A stretch of 64,000 nucleotides of DNA from Acidobacteriota bacterium (GTDB lineage Bacteria; Acidobacteriota; Terriglobia; Terriglobales; Acidobacteriaceae): assembly GCA_003225555.1 (NCBI GenBank), contig QIAM01000077.1:90958-154957 (forward strand), written 5' to 3'. Under the pieces are notes generated by a model that was given only the letters and a program-made list of their open reading frames with translations, ran no database searches and had not been told where the DNA came from. A program made the translations under genes and the position numbers. Below are positions 25,287 to 36,400 of this stretch, piece after piece (position 1 is the stretch's first letter; each line of letters begins with the position of its first letter).

Positions 25287-26837
25287 TCAACAATTCGATG
25301 GACGCTGTTCGGAGGTGGGGGTCTGAAATAAGCCAGCCATATCCCCGGTAGGGTCTTCGGCACGCTTGCTCAGTTTACCGGCCTCCTCCTTTAGCACTGG
25401 TCTTAATGCGATGCATGACGCTTCGAGGGCGGCTTGCAGCTCCCGCAGATGGCGTTCTTCACTCAGGTAGCTGATCACCATCGTGCGAATTACACTTTCC
25501 CCGTTGACCGTCGCTCCGGAAATCCACCGCTGACCGTCGCGGTTGACCTCCTCAATGATGGCAGCATGCAAGGCCTTACGATTCGACGACGAGACTTCCC
25601 TCGCCTTCAAACGCAGATTCAGAATGGGCAAGACCTGCGGCGCAGCCAGCTCGAAGTTCTCGGACGTTGCGACCCAGTCGGCAAAACTCCGGGCGAGATC
25701 CATTTGACGGTCGATCAGTTCCTCGTATGCTCGACGACCATGGGTGCGCAGGGTTAGCCAGAGCTTGAGCGAATTCATCCTCCGTGACCACTGGGCCCCG
25801 ATGTTGAGGTTGTCGGGAAGCGGTCCGGGAGGCGCCTTTTGCAGGTACGAACACGGGACAGAGAATGTCCGCTCTAGTGCGTCTACGTGAGTAGTGAGGA
25901 CGAGACCGACGGAGAAGGGCATGGCCAGCCACTTATGCGGATCGAAGGTGACCGAGTCGGCTTGCTCAATTCCTCGCACCAGATTGCGATAACGGTTCGA
26001 AAAAAGTACGGCGGCGCCATAGGCTCCGTCGATGTGAAGCCATAGACCATGGCGACGGCAGATCTCTGAAATCACCTGCAGGTCGTCGATGGCGCCAGAA
26101 CTGGTAGTCCCCGCCGTAGCGACGACACAGAATGGCTTCTTGCCGTCTGACAAGTCCTGCTGGATGGCCGCCTCCAGTTGATGAGGATCAAGCTGCAGAG
26201 ACTCATTCACCGCAATCCGGCGCAGCGATTTGCGGCCTAGACCGAGCAGGCCGGCGGACTTGTCCAGAGAGTGGTGCCCTTCCACCGAGGAATAAAAAAC
26301 AGGTTGTGCTCCTATAGAGCAGACACCATCCTCGGTTACGCCAGGGAACTTCGTGCCCAACGCCATCGCGAGTGCACTGAGATTTGCTTCGTTGCCTCCG
26401 GTAGTGAATGTTCCGCTGAAAGGAGTTTGCCATCCCACGAGTTCGCCCACCCAACGGACGGTTTCAGCTTCAATTCGCGAGGCCATTTGCGATCGAGCCA
26501 GGGTGGCGAGCTGAGGGTTCAAAACGGCCACGAGTGATTCCCCCAGGAATGCCATGTAGGTGGGCGTGGGGTTCATCATTCCGAGATAGTGAGCACTGGG
26601 AATATGGAACCCTTTCTCCAGCAACTCACGGCAGACTTCCTCGAAAACTTTGCCTGGATCTTCGCCTGTCTCAGGGAGGGTGTCTTGATGTGCAGGATAG
26701 GAACGATTCTCAGCCGGAGGTTGAACTGGCCGGTCCGGTAACGAGGCAAAAAAATCGTCCACAACGTCGATCAGCCGGTGACCGAGCTTGCGGCGAGTCT
26801 CTGAATTAAGATCGAAATTCATAGTTTTGTTTTCCAT
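25287..26837 (-). CDS. PLP-dependent group II amino-acid decarboxylase
   Basis: A 516-residue decarboxylase of the aromatic-amino-acid/glutamate/aspartate 1-decarboxylase group. The PLP lysine is K302 in DPHKW, the cofactor-stacking region is HHSLDKS and the pyridine-binding Asp is D270 in LHIDGAYG; FTTGGNEANL is the phosphate-binding loop. Its start overlaps the end of the upstream NRPS gene by 32 bases (or 17 if ATG 26822 is used), so the two are translationally coupled and it belongs to the peptide locus. In this context it could make beta-alanine from aspartate for the beta-alanine-like adenylation domain encoded at the head of the operon, or an amine building block. Substrate is inference. 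Confidence 0.88.
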   Translation of the reverse strand: MENKTMNFDLNSETRRKLGHRLIDVVDDFFASLPDRPVQPPAENRSYPAHQDTLPETGEDPGKVFEEVCRELLEKGFHIPSAHYLGMMNPTPTYMAFLGESLVAVLNPQLATLARSQMASRIEAETVRWVGELVGWQTPFSGTFTTGGNEANLSALAMALGTKFPGVTEDGVCSIGAQPVFYSSVEGHHSLDKSAGLLGLGRKSLRRIAVNESLQLDPHQLEAAIQQDLSDGKKPFCVVATAGTTSSGAIDDLQVISEICRRHGLWLHIDGAYGAAVLFSNRYRNLVRGIEQADSVTFDPHKWLAMPFSVGLVLTTHVDALERTFSVPCSYLQKAPPGPLPDNLNIGAQWSRRMNSLKLWLTLRTHGRRAYEELIDRQMDLARSFADWVATSENFELAAPQVLPILNLRLKAREVSSSNRKALHAAIIEEVNRDGQRWISGATVNGESVIRTMVISYLSEERHLRELQAALEASCIALRPVLKEEAGKLSKRAEDPTGDMAGLFQTPTSEQRPSNC

Positions 26838-29800
26838 CGAGTAAGACCTTCAGCAAATTCTGGGCTTCTTCCGCCGAGAGCTTCTCCAATTGAATGAGCA
26901 GCGCCTCTTGGCTGGCGGTGATGGCGGCGGCACGCTGGCGCCGTTGCGGAATCGGAGTGCGCGCCTTCAGGCCCAGGGCCTGTGCCTTGTTGACTTCCAT
27001 CGCAAGTCCGGCAATCGTGGGCGCTTCGAATACACTGCGCACCGGCAACTCCACTTCAAACATTCGCCGGATCCGCGCCGTTACCTGCAGGACCAGCAAC
27101 GAATGTCCCCCGAGCTCGAAAAAGTTCTGCTCGATGCCCACCCGCTCGAGTCCCAGCAGTTCGCGCCAGATCCCGGCCAGCTTAGACTCGACATCGTTCC
27201 GCGGAAGAAGCAATTCTGCGCGATCGAGAAGAAGGCTCGCTCCCGAGGCAGCCAGGGCCGCACGGTTCACCTTTCCGCTTGGCAACAGCGGAATCGCCTC
27301 CAGTCTCCAGTAGCTCGCGGGCACCATGTGGTCCGGCAACTTCGTCCGCAAGTAGCGACGCAATTCTCCGGCGGAAGGCGCCTCTTCGCCGTCCTTCACG
27401 ACGAAGTAGGCGGACAGCTTCTGCTGCTCGCCTTCGCCGGTCATGGTCACAACTGCTTCACGTACCTCCGCGTGAGAGGCGAGCAGAGTTTCAATTTCTC
27501 CCAGTTCGATACGTACGCCGCGCAACTTTACCTGGGTATCGACTCGGCCCCGATACTCGATCTCGCCGTTTGAACGGAAACGTCCGAGATCTCCTGTGCG
27601 ATACAACCGTGGGGACTGGTCCGGAGCCAGCCAGTTAGGTAGGAAGCGCTCTGCCGTCAACTCTGGCCGGTTCAGATATTCGCGCGCCACCCCGTCGCCA
27701 CCGATGTAAATCTCTCCCGTGACGTTTACCGGTACAGGGTTGCGATGAGCGTCGAGGATGTAGATGTGTGTGTTCGCAACCGGCCGACCGATCGGGATCG
27801 TCCCTTGCTCCTGGCCGGTCACGCGATACGCGCTGGACCAGATCGTAGTTTCCGTCGGGCCGTAGACATTCCAAAGGGGACTGCCGCGCGCGATCAATTC
27901 CTTGGCCAGTTCCGGCGCTAATGTCTCCCCTGTGGAGAGGATCTTCAAGTTGGGGGAGCCTTGCCATCCCGCTTCGATGAGCAGACGCCAGGTCGCCGGT
28001 GTAGCCTGCATGACTGTGGCGTTGCTCTCGGCTAACAAGTCTCGGAGGCGATTGCCGTCGACAACATCTTGTTCACTCGCGATCACCAGACGGGCGCCGG
28101 TGATCAGCGGGAGATAGATCTCCAGTGCGGCGATGTCGAATGAGATGGTGGTTACGGCGAGTAGTGCGTCTTCGCTGGTAAAGCCCGGAGCGCGCTGCAT
28201 GGAGGAGAACAGGTTGGCAACGCTACGGTGTTCAATCGCAACTCCCTTCGGCTTTCCCGTTGAGCCCGATGTGTACAGCACATAGAAAAGATTTTGCGGG
28301 CTGGAGCCACCGTTCAGATTGGCTCTACTCTCTTGTGTGATCTCCTCCCATGAGGCGTCGAGAATAACCGCATCTTTCCCGAAAGGCTCGCGTTGCAGAC
28401 GTTGTGTTGTTAGAACCACTCGCGGTTGAACATCGGCAATTAAGAAGGCGAGCCGCTCGTCCGGCAGCCGAGGATCGAGCGGAACGTATGCTCCTCCGGC
28501 TTTCAAGATCCCGAGCAGAGCAGTCACCATTTCCAGCCCACGATCGACGCACAGACCCACCGGTACGTCTGGCCCTACTCCGCGCTTCCGCAGATACCAT
28601 GCAACCTGATTTGCACGTTCATTCAGTTCCCGGCAAGTAAGCTGCAAATTTCCGAACACGACGGCAGCTGCGTCCGGCGATCTCTCGGCTTGGGCCTCGA
28701 AAAGTTCGTGAATGCATGCCTGCGCGTAAGGCTGCTTCGTGTCGTTCCACCGGGCCAGGATCTGCTCATTTTCCTCCGATGTCAGAACCGGCAACTCCGA
28801 AAGGCGCTGATCCGGTCCGGCGACGGCTGCCTCAAGCAGTTGCTGCCAGTGGGCCGTCATACGATCGATGCTCTGAAGATCGAACCGGTCGGTGCTGTAG
28901 TGGAAACGGGCTAGCACCTCAACCACGCGTTCGTCCAGTTCTAGGAAGAGATCATATTTCGACGTACCGGTGTCGACATCCATTTGCGTCAGACGCCAGG
29001 CGGGGTCGATTCGAGGCAGCGGCGGTTCCAGCGAGAACAGCGCCTGGAACAATGGATTTCGACCTGGATCGCGATGAGCCCGCAATTCGCGGACCAGATG
29101 TTCAAAAGGGACAGCGTCATGGTCCAGCACGTCAATGGTCAAATTGCGCGTGCGGTGCACCAACTCGCGGAAGCGTGGGTTACCTGATAGGTCGGCGGGA
29201 AACACTACGGTATTGAGAAAATATCCCAGCAGCGGCAGAGTTTCAGGACGGTTGCGACCAGCGGTAACGCTTCCGATGGGAATCCGTTCTTCTCCGGAGT
29301 AGCGATACAGCAGAGCAGCAAAACTCGCCAAGAGGACATGAAATAGTGAAACTCCGTCGGCGCGACAGAATTCTCTCAGCTTGGTCGTCAGGCCCGTGCT
29401 TAGCCGGAACGGGTGCATCGAGCCTCGAAACGACTGCGATCGGCCATGCGGGCGGTCCGCGGGCAAATAGGTTTCGGGCAGTGGTTCGTGGAGTTGTTCA
29501 CGCCAGTACTCTATGTCCTTCGAAAGCTTCTCAGGCGTGTAGTGGCGGCGTTGCCAGCAGGCAAAGTCAGGATACTGTATGACCAGCTCCGGCAATGGAG
29601 AAGGGCTGCCAGCGGCATACGCCTTGTAAAGCGTTGCCAGTTCCGGCAGAAACACGCGATAAATCGCGACTCCGTCGAAGATGATGTGGCAGAGAGTGAG
29701 GTAAAGACGATACTCTTCGTCTTCGAGACGGATGAGCCGAGCGCGAAACAGCGGCACCTGTCCCAGATCAAGAGGAACTCTCGCATCCGCGGTGGCGATG

Positions 29801-30201
29801 GTTATTGCCGCGGCGTCTCGCTGCTCCTGCGGAATACTGCGAAGGTCGATAACAGGAAGCGAGATGGAGAGACTCTCTTTAACCTCCTGAACCGGCTGGC
29901 CATCAACCACGGTGAAGCAGGTTCGCCAAGCCTCGTGTCGGCGGAGAATCTCGTTGAAGGCCTGTTCGAGCGCGCCGACGTTCAAGCAGCCGGAGTAATG
30001 GATGGTGACGGGCTCGTTGTAAAGCGGAAGTTCCGGTGCTAGTTGCGCGTGCAGCCAAACCTGTTCCTGGGCATAGGACAATGGAATCGCTTCACCCGGC
30101 TGGCGTCGGCGTATCTCCTGAGCCGCGGGCCGGACGCCCAACTCGCCGCGAAGATATTTCTCCAGCAGCTTTCGTTTCGCGTCGGGATATTCAGGGGCCA
30201 T
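26806..30201 (-). CDS. NRPS module C-A-T (glycine-like pocket)
   Basis: An 1131-residue peptide synthetase module. The condensation domain (about 38-470) has C171-H-I-I-F-D-G in place of HHxxxDG, so the first His is Cys and the catalytic second His is kept. The adenylation domain (about 490-985) has YTSGSTGKPKG and YGPTETT; my read of the pocket is D689 I690 L693 Q732 L755 T757 V779 I787 W788 plus Lys, nearest in memory to the glycine code DILQLGLIWK, two positions off. The carrier Ser is S1034 in GGHSL. A C-terminal helical tail follows. It starts 12 bases after the P450 stop. From about the YIGGDG motif onward it is nearly the same as the C-A-T protein at 33414-36722. Confidence 0.93.
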   Translation of the reverse strand: MAPEYPDAKRKLLEKYLRGELGVRPAAQEIRRRQPGEAIPLSYAQEQVWLHAQLAPELPLYNEPVTIHYSGCLNVGALEQAFNEILRRHEAWRTCFTVVDGQPVQEVKESLSISLPVIDLRSIPQEQRDAAAITIATADARVPLDLGQVPLFRARLIRLEDEEYRLYLTLCHIIFDGVAIYRVFLPELATLYKAYAAGSPSPLPELVIQYPDFACWQRRHYTPEKLSKDIEYWREQLHEPLPETYLPADRPHGRSQSFRGSMHPFRLSTGLTTKLREFCRADGVSLFHVLLASFAALLYRYSGEERIPIGSVTAGRNRPETLPLLGYFLNTVVFPADLSGNPRFRELVHRTRNLTIDVLDHDAVPFEHLVRELRAHRDPGRNPLFQALFSLEPPLPRIDPAWRLTQMDVDTGTSKYDLFLELDERVVEVLARFHYSTDRFDLQSIDRMTAHWQQLLEAAVAGPDQRLSELPVLTSEENEQILARWNDTKQPYAQACIHELFEAQAERSPDAAAVVFGNLQLTCRELNERANQVAWYLRKRGVGPDVPVGLCVDRGLEMVTALLGILKAGGAYVPLDPRLPDERLAFLIADVQPRVVLTTQRLQREPFGKDAVILDASWEEITQESRANLNGGSSPQNLFYVLYTSGSTGKPKGVAIEHRSVANLFSSMQRAPGFTSEDALLAVTTISFDIAALEIYLPLITGARLVIASEQDVVDGNRLRDLLAESNATVMQATPATWRLLIEAGWQGSPNLKILSTGETLAPELAKELIARGSPLWNVYGPTETTIWSSAYRVTGQEQGTIPIGRPVANTHIYILDAHRNPVPVNVTGEIYIGGDGVAREYLNRPELTAERFLPNWLAPDQSPRLYRTGDLGRFRSNGEIEYRGRVDTQVKLRGVRIELGEIETLLASHAEVREAVVTMTGEGEQQKLSAYFVVKDGEEAPSAGELRRYLRTKLPDHMVPASYWRLEAIPLLPSGKVNRAALAASGASLLLDRAELLLPRNDVESKLAGIWRELLGLERVGIEQNFFELGGHSLLVLQVTARIRRMFEVELPVRSVFEAPTIAGLAMEVNKAQALGLKARTPIPQRRQRAAAITASQEALLIQLEKLSAEEAQNLLKVLLDGKQNYEFRS

Positions 30202-30213
30202 CTCGTCTCATCC

Positions 30214-31500
30214 TCAGGACGCAAACACGGAGCTTTTCTTTGAATCACTTGCATCGAACGCGACCGGCAGCGCGGTCACACCCCGCAGACCCAGGTTATG
30301 ACGCCATTCCAAGGGAACTCGCGTATCCAGCTTCAATTGCGGCAGCCGCCGCAAGATGGTTTCGAAGGCGATCTGGCCCTCCAGTCGTGCCAGCGCGGCC
30401 CCAAAACAAAAATGCGCGGCCCAGCCGAAGGCCAGATGGCGATTGTCTTTGCGCGTGATATCGAGACGATCGGGCTCAGGAAAGCGCTCGGGATCGCGGT
30501 TGCCAGCTCCCATCACAGCGATGACAGCCTGCCGTTTTCGAATGCGTTTTCCTCCGAGTTCTACATCCCCTGGAGCCAGGCGCGCAGTATGCTGGCTGGG
30601 ACTCTCGTAGCGGAGCAGTTCTTCCACCGCCGAAGGAATCATTGAAGAATCTCCACGCAGCCGGTCCAGTTCGGCCGGATGGCGCAGGAGCGTAAGCACT
30701 CCGTTGCCAATCAGATTCGTTGTAGTTTCCTGGCCCCCGACCATGGTGACAATCAGGTTGGCGATGATTTCTTCTTCGTTGAGCCGGGCGCCATCCACCT
30801 CAGCGGCCATCATGGCCTGGATCAAGCCTTCGCGCGGGTGCATTTTCTGTTCCCGCATTGCCGAACGGAAATAGGAGCAAAGGCTCTCAACGCTGCGCAG
30901 GACGCGTGGAAACCGCTCCGGATTGTGCTGGAAGTTGCCCAGCATCTCGGCGAAGTCCTGCGACCACTCCTTCAGCTCAGCATGGTCGGCAGCCGGAACG
31001 CCCAGCAGTTCCGCTGTTACGATTGCCGGGGCTGGACCGGCGAAGTCGGCGATCACATCCATGTGTCCCCTGGGAACGACTGAGTCCAGCAGGGTATCCA
31101 TGACTTCCTGAATATGCGCGCGCAGCTGTTCGACCCTGCGTGGGGTGAACGCGGCGGAAGCGAGCGCGCGGAGACGCGTGTGATCCGGAGGATCCAGGAA
31201 CAGCATCTGTCGCACCATGACCGCGGCGATCGGACTTAGGGCCGACAAATTCAGTGCCGTCAGCTGCTCAGGCGTCGGAGTCCGGTTGGCGGAAAAGTGA
31301 TGCAATACGTGGACAACATCTGCATACCGCGTCACAACCCATGCGTGCAAGAAGGAATCCCAGTGCACCGGGGCTTCAGTCCGCAACTTGTGATAGAGCG
31401 GATAAGGATTCGCGAGCACCTCAGGATCAAGCAGGTGGTAGAGGCTGAGCACCCGATCTTCGGCGCGCTGGACGGGAAGTGGCGCGGCGTCTGCGATCAT
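30214..31500 (-). CDS. Cytochrome P450 coupled to A-T didomain
   Basis: A 428-residue bacterial class I P450. It has the I-helix oxygen-activation motif GGQETT (255-260), the K-helix ExxR at E294-R297, and the haem Cys365 in AFGWAAHFCFG. There is no membrane anchor, so it needs ferredoxin partners encoded elsewhere. Its start codon overlaps the stop of the stand-alone A-T protein as ATGA. This arrangement is known for P450s that beta-hydroxylate an amino acid held on the carrier protein (NovH/NovI and NikP1/NikQ types; P450sky acts on leucine on carrier domains). Because the A domain carries the leucine code, beta-hydroxyleucine is the predicted product. Not proven. Confidence 0.92.
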   Translation of the reverse strand: MIADAAPLPVQRAEDRVLSLYHLLDPEVLANPYPLYHKLRTEAPVHWDSFLHAWVVTRYADVVHVLHHFSANRTPTPEQLTALNLSALSPIAAVMVRQMLFLDPPDHTRLRALASAAFTPRRVEQLRAHIQEVMDTLLDSVVPRGHMDVIADFAGPAPAIVTAELLGVPAADHAELKEWSQDFAEMLGNFQHNPERFPRVLRSVESLCSYFRSAMREQKMHPREGLIQAMMAAEVDGARLNEEEIIANLIVTMVGGQETTTNLIGNGVLTLLRHPAELDRLRGDSSMIPSAVEELLRYESPSQHTARLAPGDVELGGKRIRKRQAVIAVMGAGNRDPERFPEPDRLDITRKDNRHLAFGWAAHFCFGAALARLEGQIAFETILRRLPQLKLDTRVPLEWRHNLGLRGVTALPVAFDASDSKKSSVFAS

Positions 31501-33317
31501 GCGGGGATTCCCCCGGGAGAGGATTCGAGGACACGCTGTGCTTCCTCGTCGCTCATCAGGTTCACCTTCGCAAGAATCAGGCTCTCGATCTCGGAAGAGA
31601 TTTCTCGTACCGTTGGATGATCGAAAAGACGTCGCAGCGAAAGCTCCACGCCGAACGTCTGGTGGACCTTGGCGATCAACTGCGCGCCCATCAACGAGTG
31701 GCCACCTAGATTGAAAAAGTTATCGTCTCGGCTGACGCGCGCTACCCCGATCAAACCCACCAGAAAACTTGCCAGCCATTGCTCAATTTCTGATTGCGGA
31801 GCTTCGAAGCGATCGTCGTCCAGAATGTTGTCCGCGGTAGGCTCCGGGAGTGCAGCCTTGTCGACTTTTCCGTGCGCTGAAGTCGGTAGACGATTAAGGC
31901 TCACAAAGGTGGAAGGCAGCATGTAATCCGGAAGTGATTCGCCCAGAAACTTGCGGAGCTCTGCGGCATTCACGTGGGCCTTCGAGGCCAGCACAATATA
32001 GGCGACGAGCCGCTTCTCTCCAGAATCGCCCGAGTAAGCTGTCACAAGGCTCGATCCGATATCGGGGTGCCGGTCCAGCACAGAAGTGATCTCGCCCGGC
32101 TCAATGCGATAGCCTCTGATCTTGATCTGTTCGTCGATGCGTCCCAGGAAGGCGATTTGGCCGTCGGGAAGCATGCGGGCCAGATCGCCGGTGCGGTAAA
32201 GACGCGCACCGGGAATGACGCTGAATGGATCAGCAATGAATTTCTCCTTGGTTTGTTGGGGAAGATTCAAGTATCCTCGACCCACGCCTGCTCCTCCGAT
32301 CAGCAACTCTCCAGCAGTGTCGTTTGGCACAGGATTCAGTTGATCGTCAACAATGTGGATCTCAACATTTTCGATCGCCCGCCCGATGGATGGGAATTCC
32401 TCGACGTCCTCCGGATGAATCGTTCCCGAGGTCGCGACCACCGTGCACTCCGTTGGACCGTAATTATTAACGAGAGCAAAAGGAAGCCCCGCCGGAGGAT
32501 AACGGTGTAGAGTGTCCGCACCTGTCAGCAAGAAGCGAAGGGCAGTGTGGGATGGCCAAGACAGGCCAAGCATGGACTCGGCCATAGCCGTGGGAAGGAA
32601 GCTAATAGTGACGCCTGTGTCCACCATCCAGTCGCGGAGACGGTCGGGAACTGTCCGAATGGCATCGTCCACGACATGGACGCTCGCGCCGGCCGTCAGA
32701 TACGGCCACAGTTCCCAAACGGCGGCATCAAAGCCAGGGCTCGCGTGCAAGGTCGCCCGGTCGGCGGCCGTAGTCTTGAAGGCCAGCTGATGCCAGCGCA
32801 CCAGATTCAGCAAATTGGCATGCGTAATTTGCACGCCTTTGGGCCGGCCCGTTGAACCTGAGGTGAAGATAAGATAGGCCAAATCCTCAGGGTCGGTCTG
32901 GACGTCGGGCGCAAGGAAGGGATGATTGGTAATCTCACCGTCGTCGGCATCTACGACAATTGTCTTCCAATTACCCGCCGGGAGCTTTTGGACCATAGAA
33001 GAGTGAGTCAGGACCACCGGTGCCGCCGAATCCTCCAACAGCATCGAGACGCGGCCGGCTGGATAACTCGGATCCAGAGGAACATATGCAGCTCCGGCTT
33101 TCAGCACGGCAAGTGCGGCAATTGCCAACTCGGCGGATCGCTCCAGAAAGAGGGCAACGGGAACTTCGGCTCTGATCCCAAGCGAACGCAACCGGTAAGC
33201 CAACTGGTTTGCACGCGCATTCAGTTCCCCGTAATAAAGCTCCCTATCCCCGACGACAACCGCAACCGCATCCGGGGTTGCGCTTGCCTGCGCTGCGACT
33301 AACTCATGTACACACAT
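31497..33317 (-). CDS. NRPS A-T didomain, leucine pocket
   Basis: A 606-residue stand-alone adenylation plus carrier protein with no condensation domain. The A domain has IFTSGSTGRPKG, NNYGPTE and GKVDK; the pocket residues I assign are D197 A198 W201 F240 L264 G266 N285 V293 V294 K484, identical to the classic leucine code DAWFLGNVVK. The carrier Ser is S541 in LGGHSL. It may act as the loading module, or as a side station that delivers a P450-modified residue to the A-less module encoded rightward. It begins 96 bases after the upstream C-A-T gene. Confidence 0.93.
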   Translation of the reverse strand: MCVHELVAAQASATPDAVAVVVGDRELYYGELNARANQLAYRLRSLGIRAEVPVALFLERSAELAIAALAVLKAGAAYVPLDPSYPAGRVSMLLEDSAAPVVLTHSSMVQKLPAGNWKTIVVDADDGEITNHPFLAPDVQTDPEDLAYLIFTSGSTGRPKGVQITHANLLNLVRWHQLAFKTTAADRATLHASPGFDAAVWELWPYLTAGASVHVVDDAIRTVPDRLRDWMVDTGVTISFLPTAMAESMLGLSWPSHTALRFLLTGADTLHRYPPAGLPFALVNNYGPTECTVVATSGTIHPEDVEEFPSIGRAIENVEIHIVDDQLNPVPNDTAGELLIGGAGVGRGYLNLPQQTKEKFIADPFSVIPGARLYRTGDLARMLPDGQIAFLGRIDEQIKIRGYRIEPGEITSVLDRHPDIGSSLVTAYSGDSGEKRLVAYIVLASKAHVNAAELRKFLGESLPDYMLPSTFVSLNRLPTSAHGKVDKAALPEPTADNILDDDRFEAPQSEIEQWLASFLVGLIGVARVSRDDNFFNLGGHSLMGAQLIAKVHQTFGVELSLRRLFDHPTVREISSEIESLILAKVNLMSDEEAQRVLESSPGGIPA

Positions 33318-33413
33318 ACGGCCAACCTAAGGATCTGAATTCTTGCAACTCAATCCGTGCCATTTGCCAGCTGCTAAATATTGATCACCTCGTCGCAATC
33401 CGGAGAGCGCCGC

Positions 33414-36400
33414 CTAAGCAGGCTGTTTCCCATCGAGTACCCGCTGCAGCAGACTCTGTAATTCCGTAGAAGAGAGATTATCCAGTTGTGCCAGCAACGC
33501 CTCTCGGCTAACGCCAGCGGTGCCTGGACGGCGCTGAAGAATAGGGGTACGTGCCTTCAGGCCGAGCGCCTGCGCCTTCTGCACCTCTACTGCCAGTCCC
33601 GCGATGGTCGGCGCCTCAAACACCGTCCTCACCGGCAACTCCACTTCGAACATCCGCCGGATCCGCGCCGTCACCTGCAGCACCAGCAACGAGTGTCCGC
33701 CTAGTTCGAAGAAGTCCTGCTCAATGCCCACGCGCTCCACATGAAGCAACTCCCGCCAGATCTCCGCCAGCTTGGTTTCCACTTCATTCCGCGGCGGGGA
33801 CAGTTCCTCCTTCTCCAGCAGCGCGATTCCACCAGCCAAGGGTAGCGCCGCACGATTTACTTTCCCGTTCGACAGCAGCGGCAACTTTTCCACCCGCCAG
33901 TAACCGGCCGGGACCATATGTTCTGGCAGCTTCGTCCGCAGATAACGGCGCAAGTCTCCCGCACCAGGCGCCGCATTAACATCGTTCACCACAACATATG
34001 CTGATAGTTTCTGCTGCTCGCCTTCGCCGGTCACGGCAACGACCGCCTCACACACTCCAGCGTGGGAGGCCAGTACCGTTTCTATTTCGCCCAACTCGAT
34101 GCGTAACCCGCGCAACTTTACCTGGCTATCGACTCTGCCCAGGTACTCGATCTCACCATTCGATCGGAAGCGTCCCAGATCTCCAGTACGATACAAACGC
34201 GGCGACCGCTCCGGCATGAGCCAGTTGGTCACGAATCGTTCTGCCGTCAGCTCGGGCCGGTTCAGATATCCACGCGCTAGCCCATCTCCTCCAACATAAA
34301 TTTGCCCGCGTACGCCGATCGGGACCGGATTCCCACTCTCGTCCACCAGGAAGATCTGCGTGTTACTGATCGGCTTGCCAATTGCGACCGAAGAGGCTAA
34401 ATCCCTGTCTGCAACCTCCTGGCAAGTGACATCTGCCGCGACCTCAGACGAGCCATAGATGTTGAGCAAGGTCGCGTCTGGGAATGCCTCGCGAAAGCGC
34501 TTAGCCAGGTCCGCAGGCAAGATTTCGCCGCTGCAGGACCAGAGTTTCAGTTCAGGCACACGTTGTTGCAGGTTCGGCGTCTGGTCCAGAAGTGTTCGCA
34601 ACAACGAAGGAACAAGGACGATGCGAGTCACGCGCTCGTGGGCGACTATCCGCAGCATCTCCTCGGGATCACGCACTGCATCCTGCGGGATAATCACATT
34701 CGGAATCCCCGCCAGGAGCGAACCAAAGATTTCCCAGATCGAGTCGACAAATCCCAAGTTCGTCTTCTGGCAACAGACCTCCCCGGCCTTGAAGGGATAG
34801 GTCCGCCACATCCACGAAAAGCGATTCATCGAGGCCCGGTGCGTTCCTTCTACTCCTTTCGGAATGCCGGTCGAACCCGAGGTGTAGATCACATAAGCTC
34901 GCTGATCGCTCGAAGCTGGCGTGGAAGGATTAGTTAGGCGCTCGCTGCCACGGAAATCCCTCTGGGTGTCGATCTCCACGATATTCCGTGCGTTGCTGGG
35001 CAGCTGGTTTTTTATCGACGAATGAGTTACCACGGCGAACAGTGATGCGTCGTCGATCGTGAATCTCAGGCGTTCCAGAGGATATGCCGGATCAAGGGGA
35101 ACATAGGCTGCTCCGGTTTTGAGCACTCCCAGCAGTGCGACCATCATTTCCGCGGAACGATCCAGAAAAATTCCCACCAGGGCGCCCGGACCAACCCCTT
35201 TGTCCATCAGCTTCTGGGCCAGCCGGTTGGCTTCGTCATTGACTTGACGGTAACTCCATTTGTCTTCTCCAAACAGCAACGCGGTCTTGTCTGGAGTGCG
35301 ATCGACTTGCATTTCGAATGCCCTGTGAATGGGCACGTCCCGGGGATAGTCCGCAGCGGTCTGGTTCCACCCCGCCAGTACTTGCTGCCGCTCCTGGGCA
35401 CTCATAATCGGAATCTGCGCTAGCGGCAAATCCGGATTCTCCACCCCCGCTGTTATCAACTGCTCAAGATGTCCCATCATCCTGAGAATTGTGGACTGCT
35501 CAAACAGGTCGGTGTTGTATTCGAACTGGCAGTGGAACTCGTCGTTTTCCCATACTTCGACGGACAGATCAAACTTGGCGATGCCAGCTTCGAACGGCAT
35601 CTCCTTAATGCTCAGCCCTGGAATCTCGAAGACTTGTTTGGGAATGTTCTGAAAGGTGAACATCACCTGGAACAGCGGATGCGTGTCCAGAGACCTCTGA
35701 GGGACTAACTCATCCACCAGTTTCTCGAAGGGGGCGTCCTGATGCATGTATGCTTCGAGGGCGAATGACCGCACCTGGCGAATCAGGTCCCGGAAGCTCA
35801 AATTGCTGGCGAAATCGGTCCGGAAGACCAGGGTATTCACGAACAAACCGATCATGTTTTCGATTTCTACTTCGTGACGTCCCGCGATCGGCGTTCCAAG
35901 CAAAATGCTTTCCTGATTGGTGTACCGCCACAGCAAGGCCTGAAATGCAGCCATCGCCACCATAAACAGAGTGGACCGCTCGGCTTGCGCAATCGCTTTC
36001 AGCTTGGCCAGCATGGATCTATCCAGGCTGATCTCCTCTGTAGCGCCCCGCCAGCTGTGGGTCGCGGGCCGAGGATGGTCGGCGGGCAGATCGAGTAACG
36101 TGGGCGCGCCGGCCAGCTTGCTTTTCCAGTGCTCGACTTCATTCGTGAGCAATTCGCCACTCATGTACTCACGCTGCCACTGCGCGTATTCGGTGTACTG
36201 CAGAGGAAGCTCCGGAAGCTCCGGAACTTCACTCCTCGTGAGGGCGGCATAGCATTTCGTCACTTCGCGGAAAAGAAGGGCTATCGACCAGCCGTCGGTG
36301 ATGATGTGATGCAGCACTAAGACCAGGAAATACTTGTCCGCCCCCAACCGGACAAGCACAGGCCGGAGCAAGGGACCTTCGCTCAGATCAAACGGCTTCT

